Shown piece by piece: positions 1-11,558 of a DNA stretch of 64,000 bases (the stretch's first letter is position 1; every line of letters starts with the position of its first letter). The DNA comes from Symsagittifera roscoffensis (Eukaryota; Xenacoelomorpha; Acoela; Convolutidae). Location of the stretch: NCBI RefSeq assembly GCF_963678635.1, contig NC_087066.1, positions 37,953,755-38,017,754 of the forward strand, written 5' to 3'. The notes beneath the pieces were generated by a model, which ran no database searches, was not told where the DNA came from, and was given only the letters and a program-made list of their open reading frames with translations. The position numbers were made by a program, and so were the translations under genes.

Positions 1-519
1 AGATGACGCAATGACTAAACAAAAACGCTAAAAAATACAAAACAATTTTTTAACAAACGGATGATCATTCGTACAAACCATAGTCCTGAAATAAATCAAA
101 CAGAGCCCTCTATAAAAAAACTTGCAGTTAACTAAAAAAAAGAACATACAAAGGTACTGAAAAAAACTATTGACGTTAATACTTAGTTCAGTAATCAAAT
201 CAGATGACAACCGTAAGACTTAGGACTTGTCAAAAAAATTCAGTTTCAATTTTAACCTGAAATTTTTTTCATTTTCTATCAAGTTTCGTTTTTTTTTCAG
301 ATGAATTGTTTCGAATTAATTTTTTATGTTTTTTGATAGACATTAAATCAGTATATGTAATCAGCTGCGGACCTCGGCCAGCAAAAAGAAGGGTCAAAAC
401 CTTATAGATAAGCAATCAAGCGCTAAGCAGCAACTAAAACAATTTTAAAAAATAACGAAAAGAAAAACTATAAAACAAACAGAAAAAATTAAACATTTTA
501 TTTTGAAAAAAGTTATTAA
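1..519. other. Non-coding AT-rich stretch
   Basis: I see no gene here. The sequence is AT-rich with poly-A and poly-T runs, and the short open frames have no recognisable domain or composition. It leads into a dispersed repeat at about 520. Confidence 0.6.
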
Positions 520-700
520 GTCCCCCTCACATTGAAAAACGCACACAAAATTTTTTTTTTCTGCTTGTCAAGCAGAGCAAGTAAAGGCATTAAGCCGATA
601 TAACTTAGGCCGAAACTTATTAAGCCGAAAAAAAAACAGACCTAAAAAATAAAAATGAAAAACAAAAAATCGAATTGGTAAACTTACAATCTTCTTTTAA
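520..700 (+). repeat. Dispersed repeat related to 36.1-36.4 kb and 37.2 kb
   Basis: A tccccctc stretch is followed by aagccgatataact, a second aggccgaaa and runs of A. The same order of motifs occurs near 36168-36300 and 37205-37290 and in their duplicate copies. Matches are diverged. I see no coding capacity or terminal repeat, so I cannot assign a transposon class. Confidence 0.55.
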
Positions 701-1004
701 AACTTTTTTTAACTGGACAGATTTTGGAAATGCAAGCAAGCACAACATATGTCTAAAGCACTAAGATTGTTGCTAAAAAAGACTTTCAGGAATTGAGTCC
801 AGCTAAACAAAAGTTCGTTTAACAATGTTTTTTACGCGAAAAACGTCGAGTACCCGATGTCATACCCTTTTGTATCGCATGGATAATTAGCAGTAGAATG
901 AAACTTGCGATGAGGAAACCAAGCTGAAAACTTTTGAGAAGAACAAAATAATTATTTCATGGAAATTTTTTTCAAGTTCCCGTGAAACTACTTCAAACAA
1001 CATT

Positions 1005-1275
1005 TGCATTTGAAACTTCAATGAAAATTGCTTCCAGATCAGGAAAAATCCGTGATGCAGCAACTAAACCGATAGTCTTGAGTGGATACAAACTGAGCAG
1101 AAAAAGTTTGTAACTACAAATTTTCAAGTGCCCTCTGCAACTACATTGAACAACTTATATTACAATTCAAATGACAGTTGCTTACAGTACAAGCAAAATC
1201 CGTGATGAGGCAACTAAGCCAATAAATTTTAAGCAGACAAACGAAAGTCCTACACTTCATTTTTTGCCAAAAAAA
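1005..1275 (+). repeat. Two diverged direct repeats of about 140 bp
   Basis: The phrase aaaatccgtgatg followed by cagcaactaaaccgata at about 1047 recurs as aaaatccgtgatg plus aggcaactaagccaata at about 1196. The upstream bases (ttgaaacttcaatg against caattcaaatgac) are also similar. The motif gactaagccgataaaa near 36555 belongs to the same family. It is probably a dispersed non-coding repeat. Confidence 0.5.
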
Positions 1276-1369
1276 GTTCAATCGCATACATACTGGTCCG
1301 ACCTGATCTTAAAAATTCATGTTAGAAAAATTGTCTGTTTTTTTATCCAGTTTTCGTAGTAATTTCCTT

Positions 1370-2230
1370 GACTCGAAATTACTGATTGTTTTCCTTCAAT
1401 TACATGTCTCAACAAATTAAATGTTGTGGGAAACAGTTTTGGTTTGTCATTGACTGCTTTCATACTTTCTCTTTAATCAGAATTTGTTTGATATATATTT
1501 TTTTGAAAATGCATCGAAATGAGTTTGTGGCATGAAACATTGTCTTCTTAACTTTTTAAGTTGAACCTAATTTGGAACAAAAGTCCGGCAAAAGTTTTTT
1601 GATGAAAAAAATTGGCGCAATAATTAAACAAAATTTTGAAAAATACAAAACAATTTTAACTAGAAAATGACCATTTGTGTAAGGCTGACAAAAGAAAATC
1701 AAACTGAGCCCTCAAAATTATAAAATTTGCAGCTTTACCAGAAAACTAGAAATAAACACAAATATTTTATTTTATTGTTTTTGATTTTTATTATATTAGC
1801 GCATAGTGCATTCATGATGCGTTTCTTCTTCATTTTATTGTTTTCGATTAATTTAGAACTAAAGAGCATAAGGATTTTTATGAATTTCAAGCAAAAACTA
1901 AGTTTAAAACTAATGACAACTTGTAATTAATTCATAGTGTGAAGGCTCCAGTTATTTTTGGATTTAAATCTAACTGCTTGTTAATGTCTCAATTTATTGC
2001 CATGAAATTGTTTGGATTTTACAAAGCACATATCAAGCGAAATTAAATTTTTATTGATGGTTTTTATTTTTTTCAACGTAGTAGCGGATTTAAGGGGCTT
2101 GGGTTGGAGGTTGTTCCCTCTCCGTAAAGGATTCGACCCTCTGCCGGCTCAAAAAAAAAATCTTTTAAGACATCCATTTTTGGCTGACCGACCCCTAAAA
2201 TATTTTTGAGGCGCCTGCGGCGCCAATGTA
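1370..2230. other. Non-coding stretch ending in a GC-rich patch
   Basis: No supported gene. Around 2080-2225 composition rises in GC, with a near-palindromic ggcgcctgcggcgcc at about 2211. Small frames here have no recognisable domain. Confidence 0.5.
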
Positions 2231-2256
2231 TATACTAATTTTGGATTGAAACCTTT

Positions 2257-2318
2257 TAAGAACACGCAGATCCAGAGCACGCAGAACACGCAGAACACGC
2301 ACAACACGCAGATCGCTG
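2257..2318 (+). repeat. Short tandem array of cacgcaga-type units
   Basis: The unit acacgcag(a) repeats about six times with slight variation between roughly 2260 and 2315. It is an imperfect microsatellite. The minus-strand frame across it is cysteine- and valine-rich only because of the repeat. Confidence 0.75.
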
Positions 2319-2339
2319 CATGTTTTGGCATCAATTTTT

Positions 2340-3180
2340 TGCCTCTGATTTTTTAGAAATGAAAACCATCAAGTTCTTCTTAAAAATTTCTAGTAGAAAA
2401 TGAAACTTTTACAGACGAGTTTTAGTGAGTTCATGGTCGCAATGCTCAGGTTTTGTTGCTTTTAGTTTCCGATTCGGTTAACTTCAGAATCGATTGTCTA
2501 TCCCTCAATTTATTGCTTTAAAATGTTTTGAAACCAAAAGTTGTCAAGAAGTTTTTAAAAAATTCGCAATGATCTTTTTGATGGCTCTTGTTTCTGGATT
2601 TAAACTTTGAGATGAAAATTTTGCCTACAGTGAGTCACGTTTTTCAATAGACTTTCTCGAGATTTCTTGGAAACAAAAATTGATTTTATTGCAATTACAT
2701 GCTTAAAATTTTGACTTTCTTGGGATGATATGGCAACAAAATAGATTAACTTGAAATAATGTGAGTGCAGAAATAGAACTATAGTGAGATATTATCGTTG
2801 TGGAGAGAATCTATTTTCGCGCTATTATAATAGAAAGTGTTGCCTAAATTGGTTACTTGTAATCAATTATAATATTACCATATTTGGCGGGAGTTTCTCA
2901 AAGTAATCTATTTTTATCCGAGACACTTCGGTCTGTGCGGGATGCGCTGTTCATATGATCGTGGGTATTGAACGTACTCTATTTTCTAGCTTTTTGTTAA
3001 ATTTCATTCAATGGGCACATTAGGTTTCGATTCACCTATGAATGAATTTAAATGTTTTGAATCTGATACTCTGGTTAGTGATTCTACGTTTTCTAGGAAT
3101 CATAGAGAGTTTATATATATACTAGTTTGAAATTTTATAATGTTCTAGGACGTCTAATAGTTCATTTACTTTGGTGCAAA
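2340..3180. other. Non-coding stretch
   Basis: No ORF with a recognisable domain, no RNA gene and no repeat structure that I can support. Confidence 0.5.
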
Positions 3181-3194
3181 GATAATTGGGTACT

Positions 3195-3560
3195 TTGCTC
3201 CTTGCTTTTGTTCCGACTTTCGAAACGAAAGTGTAAAGAAATGTTCGTGCCTGGGGTGGCTTTTTTTCTTCAGACAAGATTCGACTTTTTAACTCCACTT
3301 TTTAACGGAATTTTTTTCTTTTTCAGTAAGTGTTGTTGTCTTGAGCTTAAATTCGAAAAAATATTTTAACCGTGATCACTTTTCGATAAGTTATGTGGGT
3401 TTAAATATTGCCATTTTGGCCAAATTGGGACAATTAACGTGCGATATGTTTCGCGCTATAAACACTTAAGCGCAGATTCAATCCGTCCTTCAAATCTTTC
3501 CAAATCGTTCTGGAAATCCGTCCTCGAAATCTATCAATTTGTACTTTATAAGACGTGTGG
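3195..3560 (+). repeat. Direct repeat, copy 1 (partner at 4360-4745)
   Basis: This block shares an ordered series of short matches with 4360-4745: ttgttccga, a poly-T tract followed by cttcag, the ttgtctt(g)agcttaaatt segment, gccattttg, gacaattaacg and the gcg(c)agatt end. The period is about 1.17 kb and the copies are well diverged. No coding capacity is visible. Confidence 0.6.
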
Positions 3561-3936
3561 GGAGATGATTTTCACAAATAACCTCAAATTTAACAAAAAA
3601 AAATCTTTTTAATTTCACATATTTAATTGTTTCATGTTCTATTACTGCTCCATAAACTTCAAAAAGCAGTGATACGAGCAGTCAGGTTGAGTGTTTAAAA
3701 TTGAGCCTTGTAGAAAACCTTGATGTTCTTCCATTGAAAATTTTTAGACTTAGAAACGGCATGAAAATTTTTGTTTGTGTTATAAAATTGTTTGTGTTAT
3801 TCTTGGGTCTTTCTGAACGGTGTGGTGTTATTATGAGAAAAATCCTTGTCTCCAGACTTATTAAGTGAATTTCTTAAAGTCTTAATATATCATTTGGATA
3901 GTTCTTGACCTATGTATACAATCTTTCCCCTTAACA

Positions 3937-4095
3937 GACCCAGTGAACAATCTTCCCCCTATAATTAAATGGAGAATTCAAGATGCAAGGCCTGCATGTA
4001 ATATGCTCAAATCTGATTGGCTAAAAATCATTTCTTTAAACCAAGGGAACTTTCTGCCCCTAAACTTATTTAGGGGGGAGATTGTTCAATTGGTC
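3937..4095. mobile_element. 159-bp MITE with terminal inverted repeats
   Basis: The left end reads gacccagtgaacaatctt followed by a C-run. The right end is a G-run followed by agattgttcaattggtc. Together they form imperfect inverted repeats of about 24 bp. There is no coding capacity, as expected for a miniature non-autonomous DNA transposon. An inverted relative lies at about 18255-18385 and shares the interior phrase agccaatca(g/t)atttgagcata. I cannot define a target duplication. Confidence 0.65.
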
Positions 4096-4359
4096 AAGTT
4101 TTTGATTATTCTAATTAATTGTACAAAATTAGCTGTATATTATCCGTTTTTGACTGTTTTGCGTATTTAACAGATGAGAATTAATTGCAAAAGTAGCGCA
4201 AAGTTAGATAACTTCAAAATCAAAATCATTTGCGTGTTTTCAATTGTGACTCAACGACTGGTCCTGTTCTGTTGGGCTTTTTCGGGCTTCTAACTTGTTG
4301 TTAGTATCAAACCATTTTTATCGTTTAAGATGTGGTTGAACTTTGAATAGTAAATTATT

Positions 4360-4745
4360 GTTCCGAGTTACGTAACGAAAGTAACGGAACATTTGTGGTG
4401 GTTTTTTTTCTTCAGGCAAACTTCGAAATTTTAACTATTCGTTTTTGACGAAACTTTTTTTTACCATTCAAAAGCTAATGTTGTCTTTAGCTTAAATTTG
4501 GACAGATTTTTCACCTGTGATCAATTTTTTTAAAGTTAAGGGGAGTTCAAAGAATGCCATTTTGACCAATTTGAGACAATTAACGCGCGATATATTATGA
4601 CGTCTAAGCGGAGATTTAAGCTGTTTTAGAAATTGTTCCAAATCGGCTGAAGAAAGCTTAATTGCCATAATTGATTTCTTACTAGGAAGGAAATATATTA
4701 CTTAGCACTTAATATGGCGTGTGGGGGATGATTTTCGCAAAAATC
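4360..4745 (+). repeat. Direct repeat, copy 2 (partner at 3195-3560)
   Basis: Second copy of the diverged block described at 3195. The most conserved part is the minimal series gccattttgacca, gagacaattaacgcgcgatat and the following taagcggagattt. Confidence 0.6.
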
Positions 4746-4759
4746 TCAAATTTAACAAA

Positions 4760-5790
4760 AAATTTTTTATTTTACTACAATGATAAATTGAGACTAGGCA
4801 AATCCTTTTTTTGTTTGTCTTTTTATTAAAACTCTATATACTTTCTAATATATCTTTAGTTGGCATGTATTTGAGTGTAACTGAAATACATAAACTATTA
4901 TTTATGAAGTTTTCGTTAACAAACAAATTATACGAAGGCTGTGCTTATAATCTTTCGCTTTTTAATTGTTTTAGCGGTTTAAAAAAATTTAGTTTTCTTA
5001 CCGTTATGTAAATTCGATCCGTGAGTAATTGCTAGTTGTGATTTAACTATTTTTTGAAATGATTTTTCCATTCGGTTATTTTTAGATAATTCAATGCTGC
5101 AGTTTTAGTTATGCTTCATTGTGCTTCTTGATTTTTGTTTTTTTCGTCAATGGGATTTTCGAAAAAATGGGAACTAGCTGTGTTTGTTATCTTCTTTTTC
5201 TGGATTTCGTAATATTTTTTGTTGATGCTTGGATATATCGTTGTTTAATTCAATTTCACTTTTTTTTCATTTTAAGTGCGTCCTAATGAGTTTTGCTCAT
5301 TAAATTTTTTTAAAATTAATCCTGATTTTGGTCTTATGGGTTTAAAAACTCAAAATTCTGGTTCTGAAAAAGTTTTGTTTTCGGTTTTGTGAGGGCTGTT
5401 TGTTGTGCTTCCATTGATCGTTTCAAATAAAATCTTTTATTTTTCAAAATATTGTCTAAAAGCGTTTGTTGGTTTTGTGTATGTCGTATACTCGTGTACA
5501 AGATATTCAAAAGTAAACCCTGCTAAAAGTTTTTGCTTTCTTTGATATTTCTGGAGCTTGATTTTTTCCAAACAGTTTTTTAAAATGTTTTTTCTTAGTG
5601 ATACATGTCATTATGTAAGTTTTTTCGTTGGTATGTGATGTTCATATGGGAAATAAGAGCTTAAGGTGATTTAAAAAGCAATATTGAGATAATTGACAAA
5701 GTTGAGAAAGCTAAACTTAGAAAACAAGTAGATTGTTAGACAATATTCTTATACACTAGTGGACAAGATTAAGTGCCAATTCAGGATTTC
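4760..5790. other. Non-coding AT-rich stretch
   Basis: T-rich on the plus strand with several small frames, none with a recognisable domain. I see no RNA gene or transposon boundary. Confidence 0.5.
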
Positions 5791-5793
5791 ACT

Positions 5794-6300
5794 GTCTAAA
5801 ATACCTGTTTTCAATGTACAATTTGGACAACTTTTCCTTAAAAATTCAGTAGATTTTTCACCTTGACCGGGAGCAAATGATCAGAGCTACCATCTGTGAA
5901 AGTATCAATATTTGGTCTCAAAGACTTACCAATGTAATCCGGGTCCAAAAATGCCTGTTTTCCTCATCTGCACTAAGTTTTACATCGTAGTTAAACCTTT
6001 CTTGAATGAGCGGAGTAAAAAATTTGTTCACGCATTATGAAATTTTCTCAGCGAGAAAATGGAAACAATCAGTGTCAAAGTTATACTAAAGTTACTTTTT
6101 CAAGCGAAGTAAAAAACTTAGTGCAGATGAGGAAAAGTGACATTTTCAGACCCAGATTACATTGGTGAGTAATCAAAACCAAATATTTATTTTTTTACAG
6201 ATGGTAGCTCTAATCACTTGCTCTCGGTCAAGGTGAAAAATTTACTGAATTTCGAAGGAAATGATGTCCAGAATGTACATTGAAAACAGGAATTTTAGAG
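5794..6300. repeat. Fold-back element: about 210-bp inverted repeat around a short loop
   Basis: The left arm starts ctaaaatacctgttttcaat near 5796 and the right arm ends with its imperfect complement near 6298. Inner matching pieces include ttcaccttgaccgggagca against its complement near 6217-6236, gatggtagctct near 6201, and tcatctgcactaagtttt (5967) against aaaacttagtgcagatga (6114). Arms run inward to about 6010 and 6085. This looks like a MITE or fold-back transposon. No ORF is inside. Confidence 0.8.
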
Positions 6301-6334
6301 TCAACCAACAACAATGGGTCAGAGGTAAAAGATC

Positions 6335-6840
6335 TAAGGAATGATTGATTTCAACAAGTTAATTGATAAAAGTCATAATTTAATCAGATTCAAGGAAGGC
6401 CATTTATAATATGCTGTAATATTTCCGAAACCTTTTTATTTCTAATGTTATTTTTGATGGATGCTAATGTTATCAATTAGTTTATGTTACTGAAAGTTTT
6501 AGCTGTTTTTAAATTATTTATAGAAGATTTTGCTATACCTTGTGAATTTTAAAATAAAACGTAGTGCAAAAGCTCAAGCATTCATAAAAAAGTATATTCA
6601 GTTTCTGTAAACCTAGTTAATCTTCAACAATTGAAAGAAATCAAAATGATTGTGTTTTGAATGAATACAACTTGTTCGTCAATGCTCACTCGAATCGCTC
6701 GAAAGATAGCTGATAAAAAGAATAATTAATTGAGTTTTACAAACTTTTGGGTTTAAAGGTCGAAATTTTTTTGAAGATGTTCTATTTATACTGCTTTCTT
6801 AAAATGATAATGACGAGAAGTTTATAACTCCAAAATGCAA
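6335..6840 (+). repeat. Diverged direct repeat of about 540 bp, copy 1
   Basis: The block shares ordered matches with 6885-7385: caaggaaggc near 6391, taatatttc, tttttatttc, gatgctaa, then much later gctcactcgaatcgct, and acaaacttttgggt followed by ttaaaggtc. It represents an old tandem duplication. No coding capacity is visible. Confidence 0.6.
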
Positions 6841-6884
6841 TGGCGAAAACTGTAGTTAAATGTCAAATAACACGAACAGGTTAA

Positions 6885-7385
6885 GGAACAGATTTCTAAA
6901 AATTTATTGATATAAACTAATTTATCGATCAAAGTGAGAATTTTTTCAGATCCAAGGAAGGCTTTTGATGATCTGTTGTAATATTTCAGCAGTCGTTTTG
7001 TTTTTATTTTGAATTTTGCTGGGTGCTAAAATATCATTTAGTTTCGGTTGCCGAAAGAATATGCAATTTTCCAATTTTAATTAGAAAATGTTTCTCAACG
7101 TTTTGATTTTGTTAACAAAAATGAATTCAAAAAGTCAAAAAACTGCGACAAAACTGATGTTCAATTTTGGTCAACCTAAGACCTTCGAAAAACTAGAACA
7201 AAACAGATTGGCTGTTTTTTGAATGAAAACAACTAGTTTGTAAATACTGACTCGTATCGCTGAAAACTTAGTTGAAAAATTGAGAAAACAAATTTTAACA
7301 TTCGCAAACTGTTGGGTCTAAAGATCTAATATTTCTAAAGTAAGAAAAATTTATATTGCTTTTCCAAGATTAAAGGCTGGAAGGA
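6885..7385 (+). repeat. Diverged direct repeat of about 540 bp, copy 2
   Basis: Second copy of the block at 6335-6840, with tccaaggaaggc at 6950, ggtgctaa, ctgactcgtatcgctg near 7245 and gcaaactgttgggtctaaag near 7304. Confidence 0.6.
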
Positions 7386-7874
7386 ATTGACATATTTAAA
7401 GGTAACATAGAATGTTCTAAATGGGTGGCATCATGTCTCGTAGTTCATATATAGTGGTATCTTTTTCAGGACTTTTCTGATTCGGCTTCTTAAAGGACTT
7501 TTTTCAGTGTTGAGATAAAAATCGGGCTCAAGAAAGTTACTACTAGACTCATAAGAGAGATAAGCGTGAACGTCTCATTACACTAGCTTTTAACCTTATT
7601 TTTCAAATTTTTTCTTCCCAGAGAATAGCCAATGTCTTGATACGCGAAAAAACTGATTTAAGTGAAAAAAAAAAGTTTTTGAAAATCAGAACGTATTTTT
7701 TCGTTTGGTTTCGAACGCTTGAAACTTTCGCGTTTTTTTATTTATTCCGCGCTAAAATCAGTATTTCATCTTTTTAAATTGTAGATTTTCAATCTCATTC
7801 GTTAGATTTAGTCAACCAAAGTTTGGCACCGTCTCAAAATGTTTAGTTAACAATTTAAATTCGACCTATAATAA
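7386..7874. other. Non-coding stretch flanking element A
   Basis: No supported gene. It ends at the left LTR of element A. The bases next to the LTR do not repeat on the far side of the element, so no target duplication is recognisable. Confidence 0.5.
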
Positions 7875-8227
7875 TGTTATACCCACGGAAAGTCTTTAGC
7901 TGACTTGAGATTCTGAATGATGTCCGAAATAAGCAAGAAGTGTTCAAATTAAATTCAGTTTGTTTAATTGACAATCTGTTTTCTGTTTCGAACTGACCTC
8001 GAAGCATGTGAGAGTCAGAACTCATAGGAACTAGTACATAATGAGTTTTAGTTTTACATAGTATCCTATTATCACAGATCTCTATAGATTATATACATAT
8101 ACCAACTAGATATATATGTATATATATAGCGCCGAGTAACTGTATCAATATAGTAATATGTTTCTTGTTTTAGTCTTTGTATGATCTATCTGATATGATG
8201 AGTTTCTTTACTATACACTGTATAACA
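7875..8227 (-). repeat. Element A 3' LTR
   Basis: It is 353 bp, the same length as the partner at 13118-13470 and very similar to it. An AT-rich core tatatatgtatatatat is shared near 8112. The minus strand begins TGTTATACAG directly after the polypurine tract. Confidence 0.92.
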
Positions 8228-8240
8228 TTTCCCCTTTTTT
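8228..8240 (-). other. Element A polypurine tract
   Basis: The minus strand reads AAAAAAGGGGAAA immediately before the 3' LTR. This is the expected position and composition of the plus-strand primer of an LTR retrotransposon. Confidence 0.8.
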
Positions 8241-8250
8241 GGAAAGAAAA

Positions 8251-9252
8251 TTACATTTTCTTTACGGTTTTGCCCCCAGTTGATGTCTTTGGCTGAATAT
8301 CTGCTGTGTCTGTTGATGACGGTAGATTGTCCACAGGGCTCTTCAACGTATTTTCTCTTTCTCTTTGAAACGTCATTGAGTTTTTGATTGGCGAAATTTC
8401 CTTCAATATTTTCATCGCTGAATCAAAATTTTTCAGGAAACTTGCATCAGGGGTAGTGGCTTGTCGTGGTCTGTCGCTGACACATCTTGAACTCATTGCC
8501 CTTTGTTGTGAAGCAGCTGTTTTCGTTGAGTCTGTCTGATCGCACGCTTGTGTTGGAGTGTCTTTCTGATTGCACGCTCGTGTTGGGGATTTGGGGACGG
8601 TGTCCTTTTGTTGGCTGCAGGCTCTAATGTTCTCCGGTGTGTCAGAATCCAACTGGATCTCCACGCATTCTACTGAGAATGACAATGAAATCACCTCTTG
8701 GGGATCTTGTTGAGGTGTGATGTTGTTTGTATCTTTTGTGATGTTTTCTGGAGTCGGGATTATTTTTACTTGACATACTACATTGCGAATGTCACTGTTT
8801 TGCGCCTCAATGGTGCTGATTGGAATAGCATTGCCAAGTTTTCCGGCCAACGCACTGGTTCGATTTCTCATTGAGCGGCGACATTGTTGATCAAACTCCT
8901 CTGGCGTTTTCTCAGTTTCCAATCTTTTAGGAGCTGGCTTTTTAGGGGAAATCGTTTTTCGAATAAGATCGGTATCTGATAGAGAAATAGATGTATTGCA
9001 TTCGAATTCGATATCAGCATTTGCGAGTCTGCTTTTCTTGAGTTCGCTTACTGGGTTTTATTTACCAGTTTGTTTAGGTTTGGCCGAAGTGTCTTGATTA
9101 TCTGAAGTAGCTCTTTCTTTTGTATTACTTCTTTTGAATAGGCCGTCATGGCCCAGCGCTCGTCGATTTCGGGACTGGGAGAGATGTTGTTCCAGGTTTT
9201 TTGGGGGTGGTTTTTTCGGGCTGACCTTCGTCTTTTGGATGTCCGGTACCAC
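8251..9252 (-). pseudogene. Element A: C-terminal extension of Pol, distal part
   Basis: Two open segments (9252-9058 and 8922-8251) lie between the integrase region and the 3' LTR. They are rich in Lys, Ser, Thr, Pro and Gln and look disordered. Repeated CDQTD / CNQKD-type phrases occur near 8550. No zinc finger, membrane segment or glycoprotein signature is seen, so this is not an env gene. It most simply represents the tail of the polyprotein, interrupted by a frame break near 9057. Confidence 0.55.
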
Positions 9253-9293
9253 TTGCTTGGTGGCCTGTTTCGATTTGTCCAGCTTTGGGCTTT

Positions 9294-9992
9294 TTACTGA
9301 AACACGAGGTTTTGCTCTGGGTTAGTGTTTATAAGCAACAAAGTCTTTAAGTGCTGCTGGGCGGCACTTTCCGTAGACCCGTGGGTCCGGCCTAAAAGCG
9401 AGACCATCGTGTCTTCTAACCCGTGGTTGCTTGCCGTCCTCCCGAACTCAAGCGGTGTGTGGTGAATAATTAATGATTGAGCCGTTTTCCAAAATTTTAA
9501 ACTGCGCCCCAAAAACACCTGTTTTTTTATTTTCTTGGCTATAGTGCCTGTTTTCCTGGCCACTTGATTGATTTTTTGTCCTAGTTTTGCGTTAATTGTA
9601 GCCTGCGAACCTTTAAAGCGATCTTTAGGAAAAACTATTGGCGCCCTTTCCATATTTTGTTTTTCTTGCACTGTCAAGGTTTGTATAGGTATTTCTGTCC
9701 TTATTTTGTCTATGTCGTTGCCTGTTTTTTCGCTTAGGAATTTACGTTTTTCTTTTATGAGATCGTAGGCGGTATTAGATAAAGGCAAGTGCGCACCTAT
9801 AGGAAATCGAACCAATAGCTGACGGTCAAACTCCTTGTCACTAGTGTCCCAACCACCAAATCCCTGCGGGTCTTTGGCTGGGTTGGTTGCCTTTGTTTTC
9901 CCCATTGCTGCCGGTGGGGTTACTGGTTCTGCGGCAACCGTTTGCTTGGCGACGGTTGTGTTCCTTGATGATGATGGTATGTTGTCTGGCAC
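9294..9992 (-). pseudogene. Element A: C-terminal extension of Pol, proximal part
   Basis: A 232-residue open frame follows the integrase ORF. It has a charged stretch with RFPIGAHLPLSN near its middle and a lysine-rich segment (KKIKKQ), with no named domain that I recognise. It lies where the integrase C-terminal domain and tail are expected. A stop and frame change at 9993-10013 separate it from the integrase ORF, so it is probably part of the same broken polyprotein. Confidence 0.5.
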
Positions 9993-10013
9993 TAACTGTG
10001 GTTCCTGTTGATT

Positions 10014-11516
10014 TTAACGATAGTTAACTTCCAACTCGTCCTCACTGTTTACATCCCTATTCCACATTGCTTCTGCGGTTAGTGCTGGTTGGGTTAGAAG
10101 CTTTTGGTCTAAACAAGCAAGTTTGGTGTTTTCCCATGACAAGTTTGACGATTTTGGAGATGTGGCTATATTGCTTAACGGCGTGTTTGGTTTTCTACCA
10201 AAATGCACTTCGAATGGGGTTATTTTTGTTGTCGCGTTAGGTGTTACTCTTAGAGTCTTGATAAGTTCAGCCACATCTGAGGCAAATTTATATGGTTTGT
10301 TACGGTTATCAATTTTATTTTTTTTTACGGTGATCATCAACTGGTGCGAAAATAAGTTATATGGGTTGTTACGGTGATCATCAACTGGTGCGAAAATAAG
10401 TTTGATGTTATTATCTTTGCTAAACATCATCAGCAAATTTTTTCGCCCAAAACTTTTGTGCCTGATCACACCGTATGTTTCGTGGAACCCATGATTGACT
10501 ATGTGGGTTTGCATAAAATGAGCTATTGTGTCCGCCTTATTGTTTGTGACTACTTTGGCTGATGCGAAACGGGAGAAACGGTCGACCCCTACCAGAATGT
10601 AGACATCCTTATCATTTTCGTCTGGTAGCGGCCCCGCGAAATTCAATTGGATTTCTTCGTTTGGTTCAACTACCGCGTCCAATGACGTGAAATCAGTTTT
10701 TTTTTCCGATATAACATTTAGGTTTTTACCTTTCTGTCGGCATTCTTTACAGTTCTGGGCTGTGGCAACGATGTCTCTGTGTAGGTACGGATACCATATG
10801 TTCTGTACTGCCTCGAGCATTCCGCCTTGACCAGCGTGTGTTAAGTGATGTGAGTCGACAAGATTTTGTCGTAGTTGTTTCGATATCACTGCGCGATCGT
10901 CGTATAGGAGGATTCCATATCGCACCGATAGCTTGTGTCGGACGTTGTGAAAGTAAAATCCGTAGCACGACTTAATAGTATCCCATTTTTGCCCTTTAAC
11001 TATGTTGAGCAACGGGTTGAGCGACCTATCTTTCTTTGTTGCTGCTACTATGAAGGAACTGTCAAACACGTTCCTAAGTTGACGTCGATACATTGGCACA
11101 TCCTCTTCGTCTGTCATTGCTGTGTCTAGACATGGTTGCGAGATTTCCCTTTGGTTTGTTTGGCAGGCTTGGTCTATGGGGACTCGTTGGAACGTTACAC
11201 TATCTTCTGACGGTATCACTTGATAGGATGTGTCTCTGAATGTTAAATCCTTCTGTAGCTGTTTGAATGTATCGAATGAAGAGATGTTCTTTGGGTGAAA
11301 TGAAATTGTTGTCTGTACTCCCTTGTGGCATTTTCGAAGTATCCGCTGGAACGGAGGCAAAGACATTCCGGATGCACTGTGTGATATTTGCCTATTCATG
11401 TTTGCGTGATGTTGTTCGCCTTCTGTTGAATTTTGACATTCGAGTTTCTGATTTTTAAATTTTGGACAATAAACTGACCGACTGACTTTTGGTTCTTGAC
11501 TATTCAAAGTGAACAT
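10014..11516 (-). pseudogene. Element A: integrase region of Pol, catalytically impaired
   Basis: A 500-residue open frame. The N-terminal third is the RNase H to integrase linker. A zinc-binding HHCC domain follows (HHLTHAGQGG, then CKECRQKG) near 10740-10870. The integrase core begins at LNFAGPL near 10640, where families usually have Asp at the position occupied by Asn, followed by VGVDRFSRFA. The usual D-N-G segment is not recognisable in HETYGVIRHKS. A 44-bp tandem duplication (10327-10414) lies in the core. GRKPNTP near 10180 marks the end of the core. The enzyme is unlikely to be active. Confidence 0.85.
10327..10414 (+). repeat. 44-bp tandem duplication inside element A integrase
   Basis: The phrase acggtgatcatcaactggtg occurs at 10327 and again at 10371, with the following bases also repeated. 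Forty-four bases is not a multiple of three, yet the frame stays open. A compensating length change in the adjacent A/T run is likely. Confidence 0.85.
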
Positions 11517-11558
11517 GTTATGTGTTTCAAACGAATCTGAGCGAATACCGTTTTCGTT

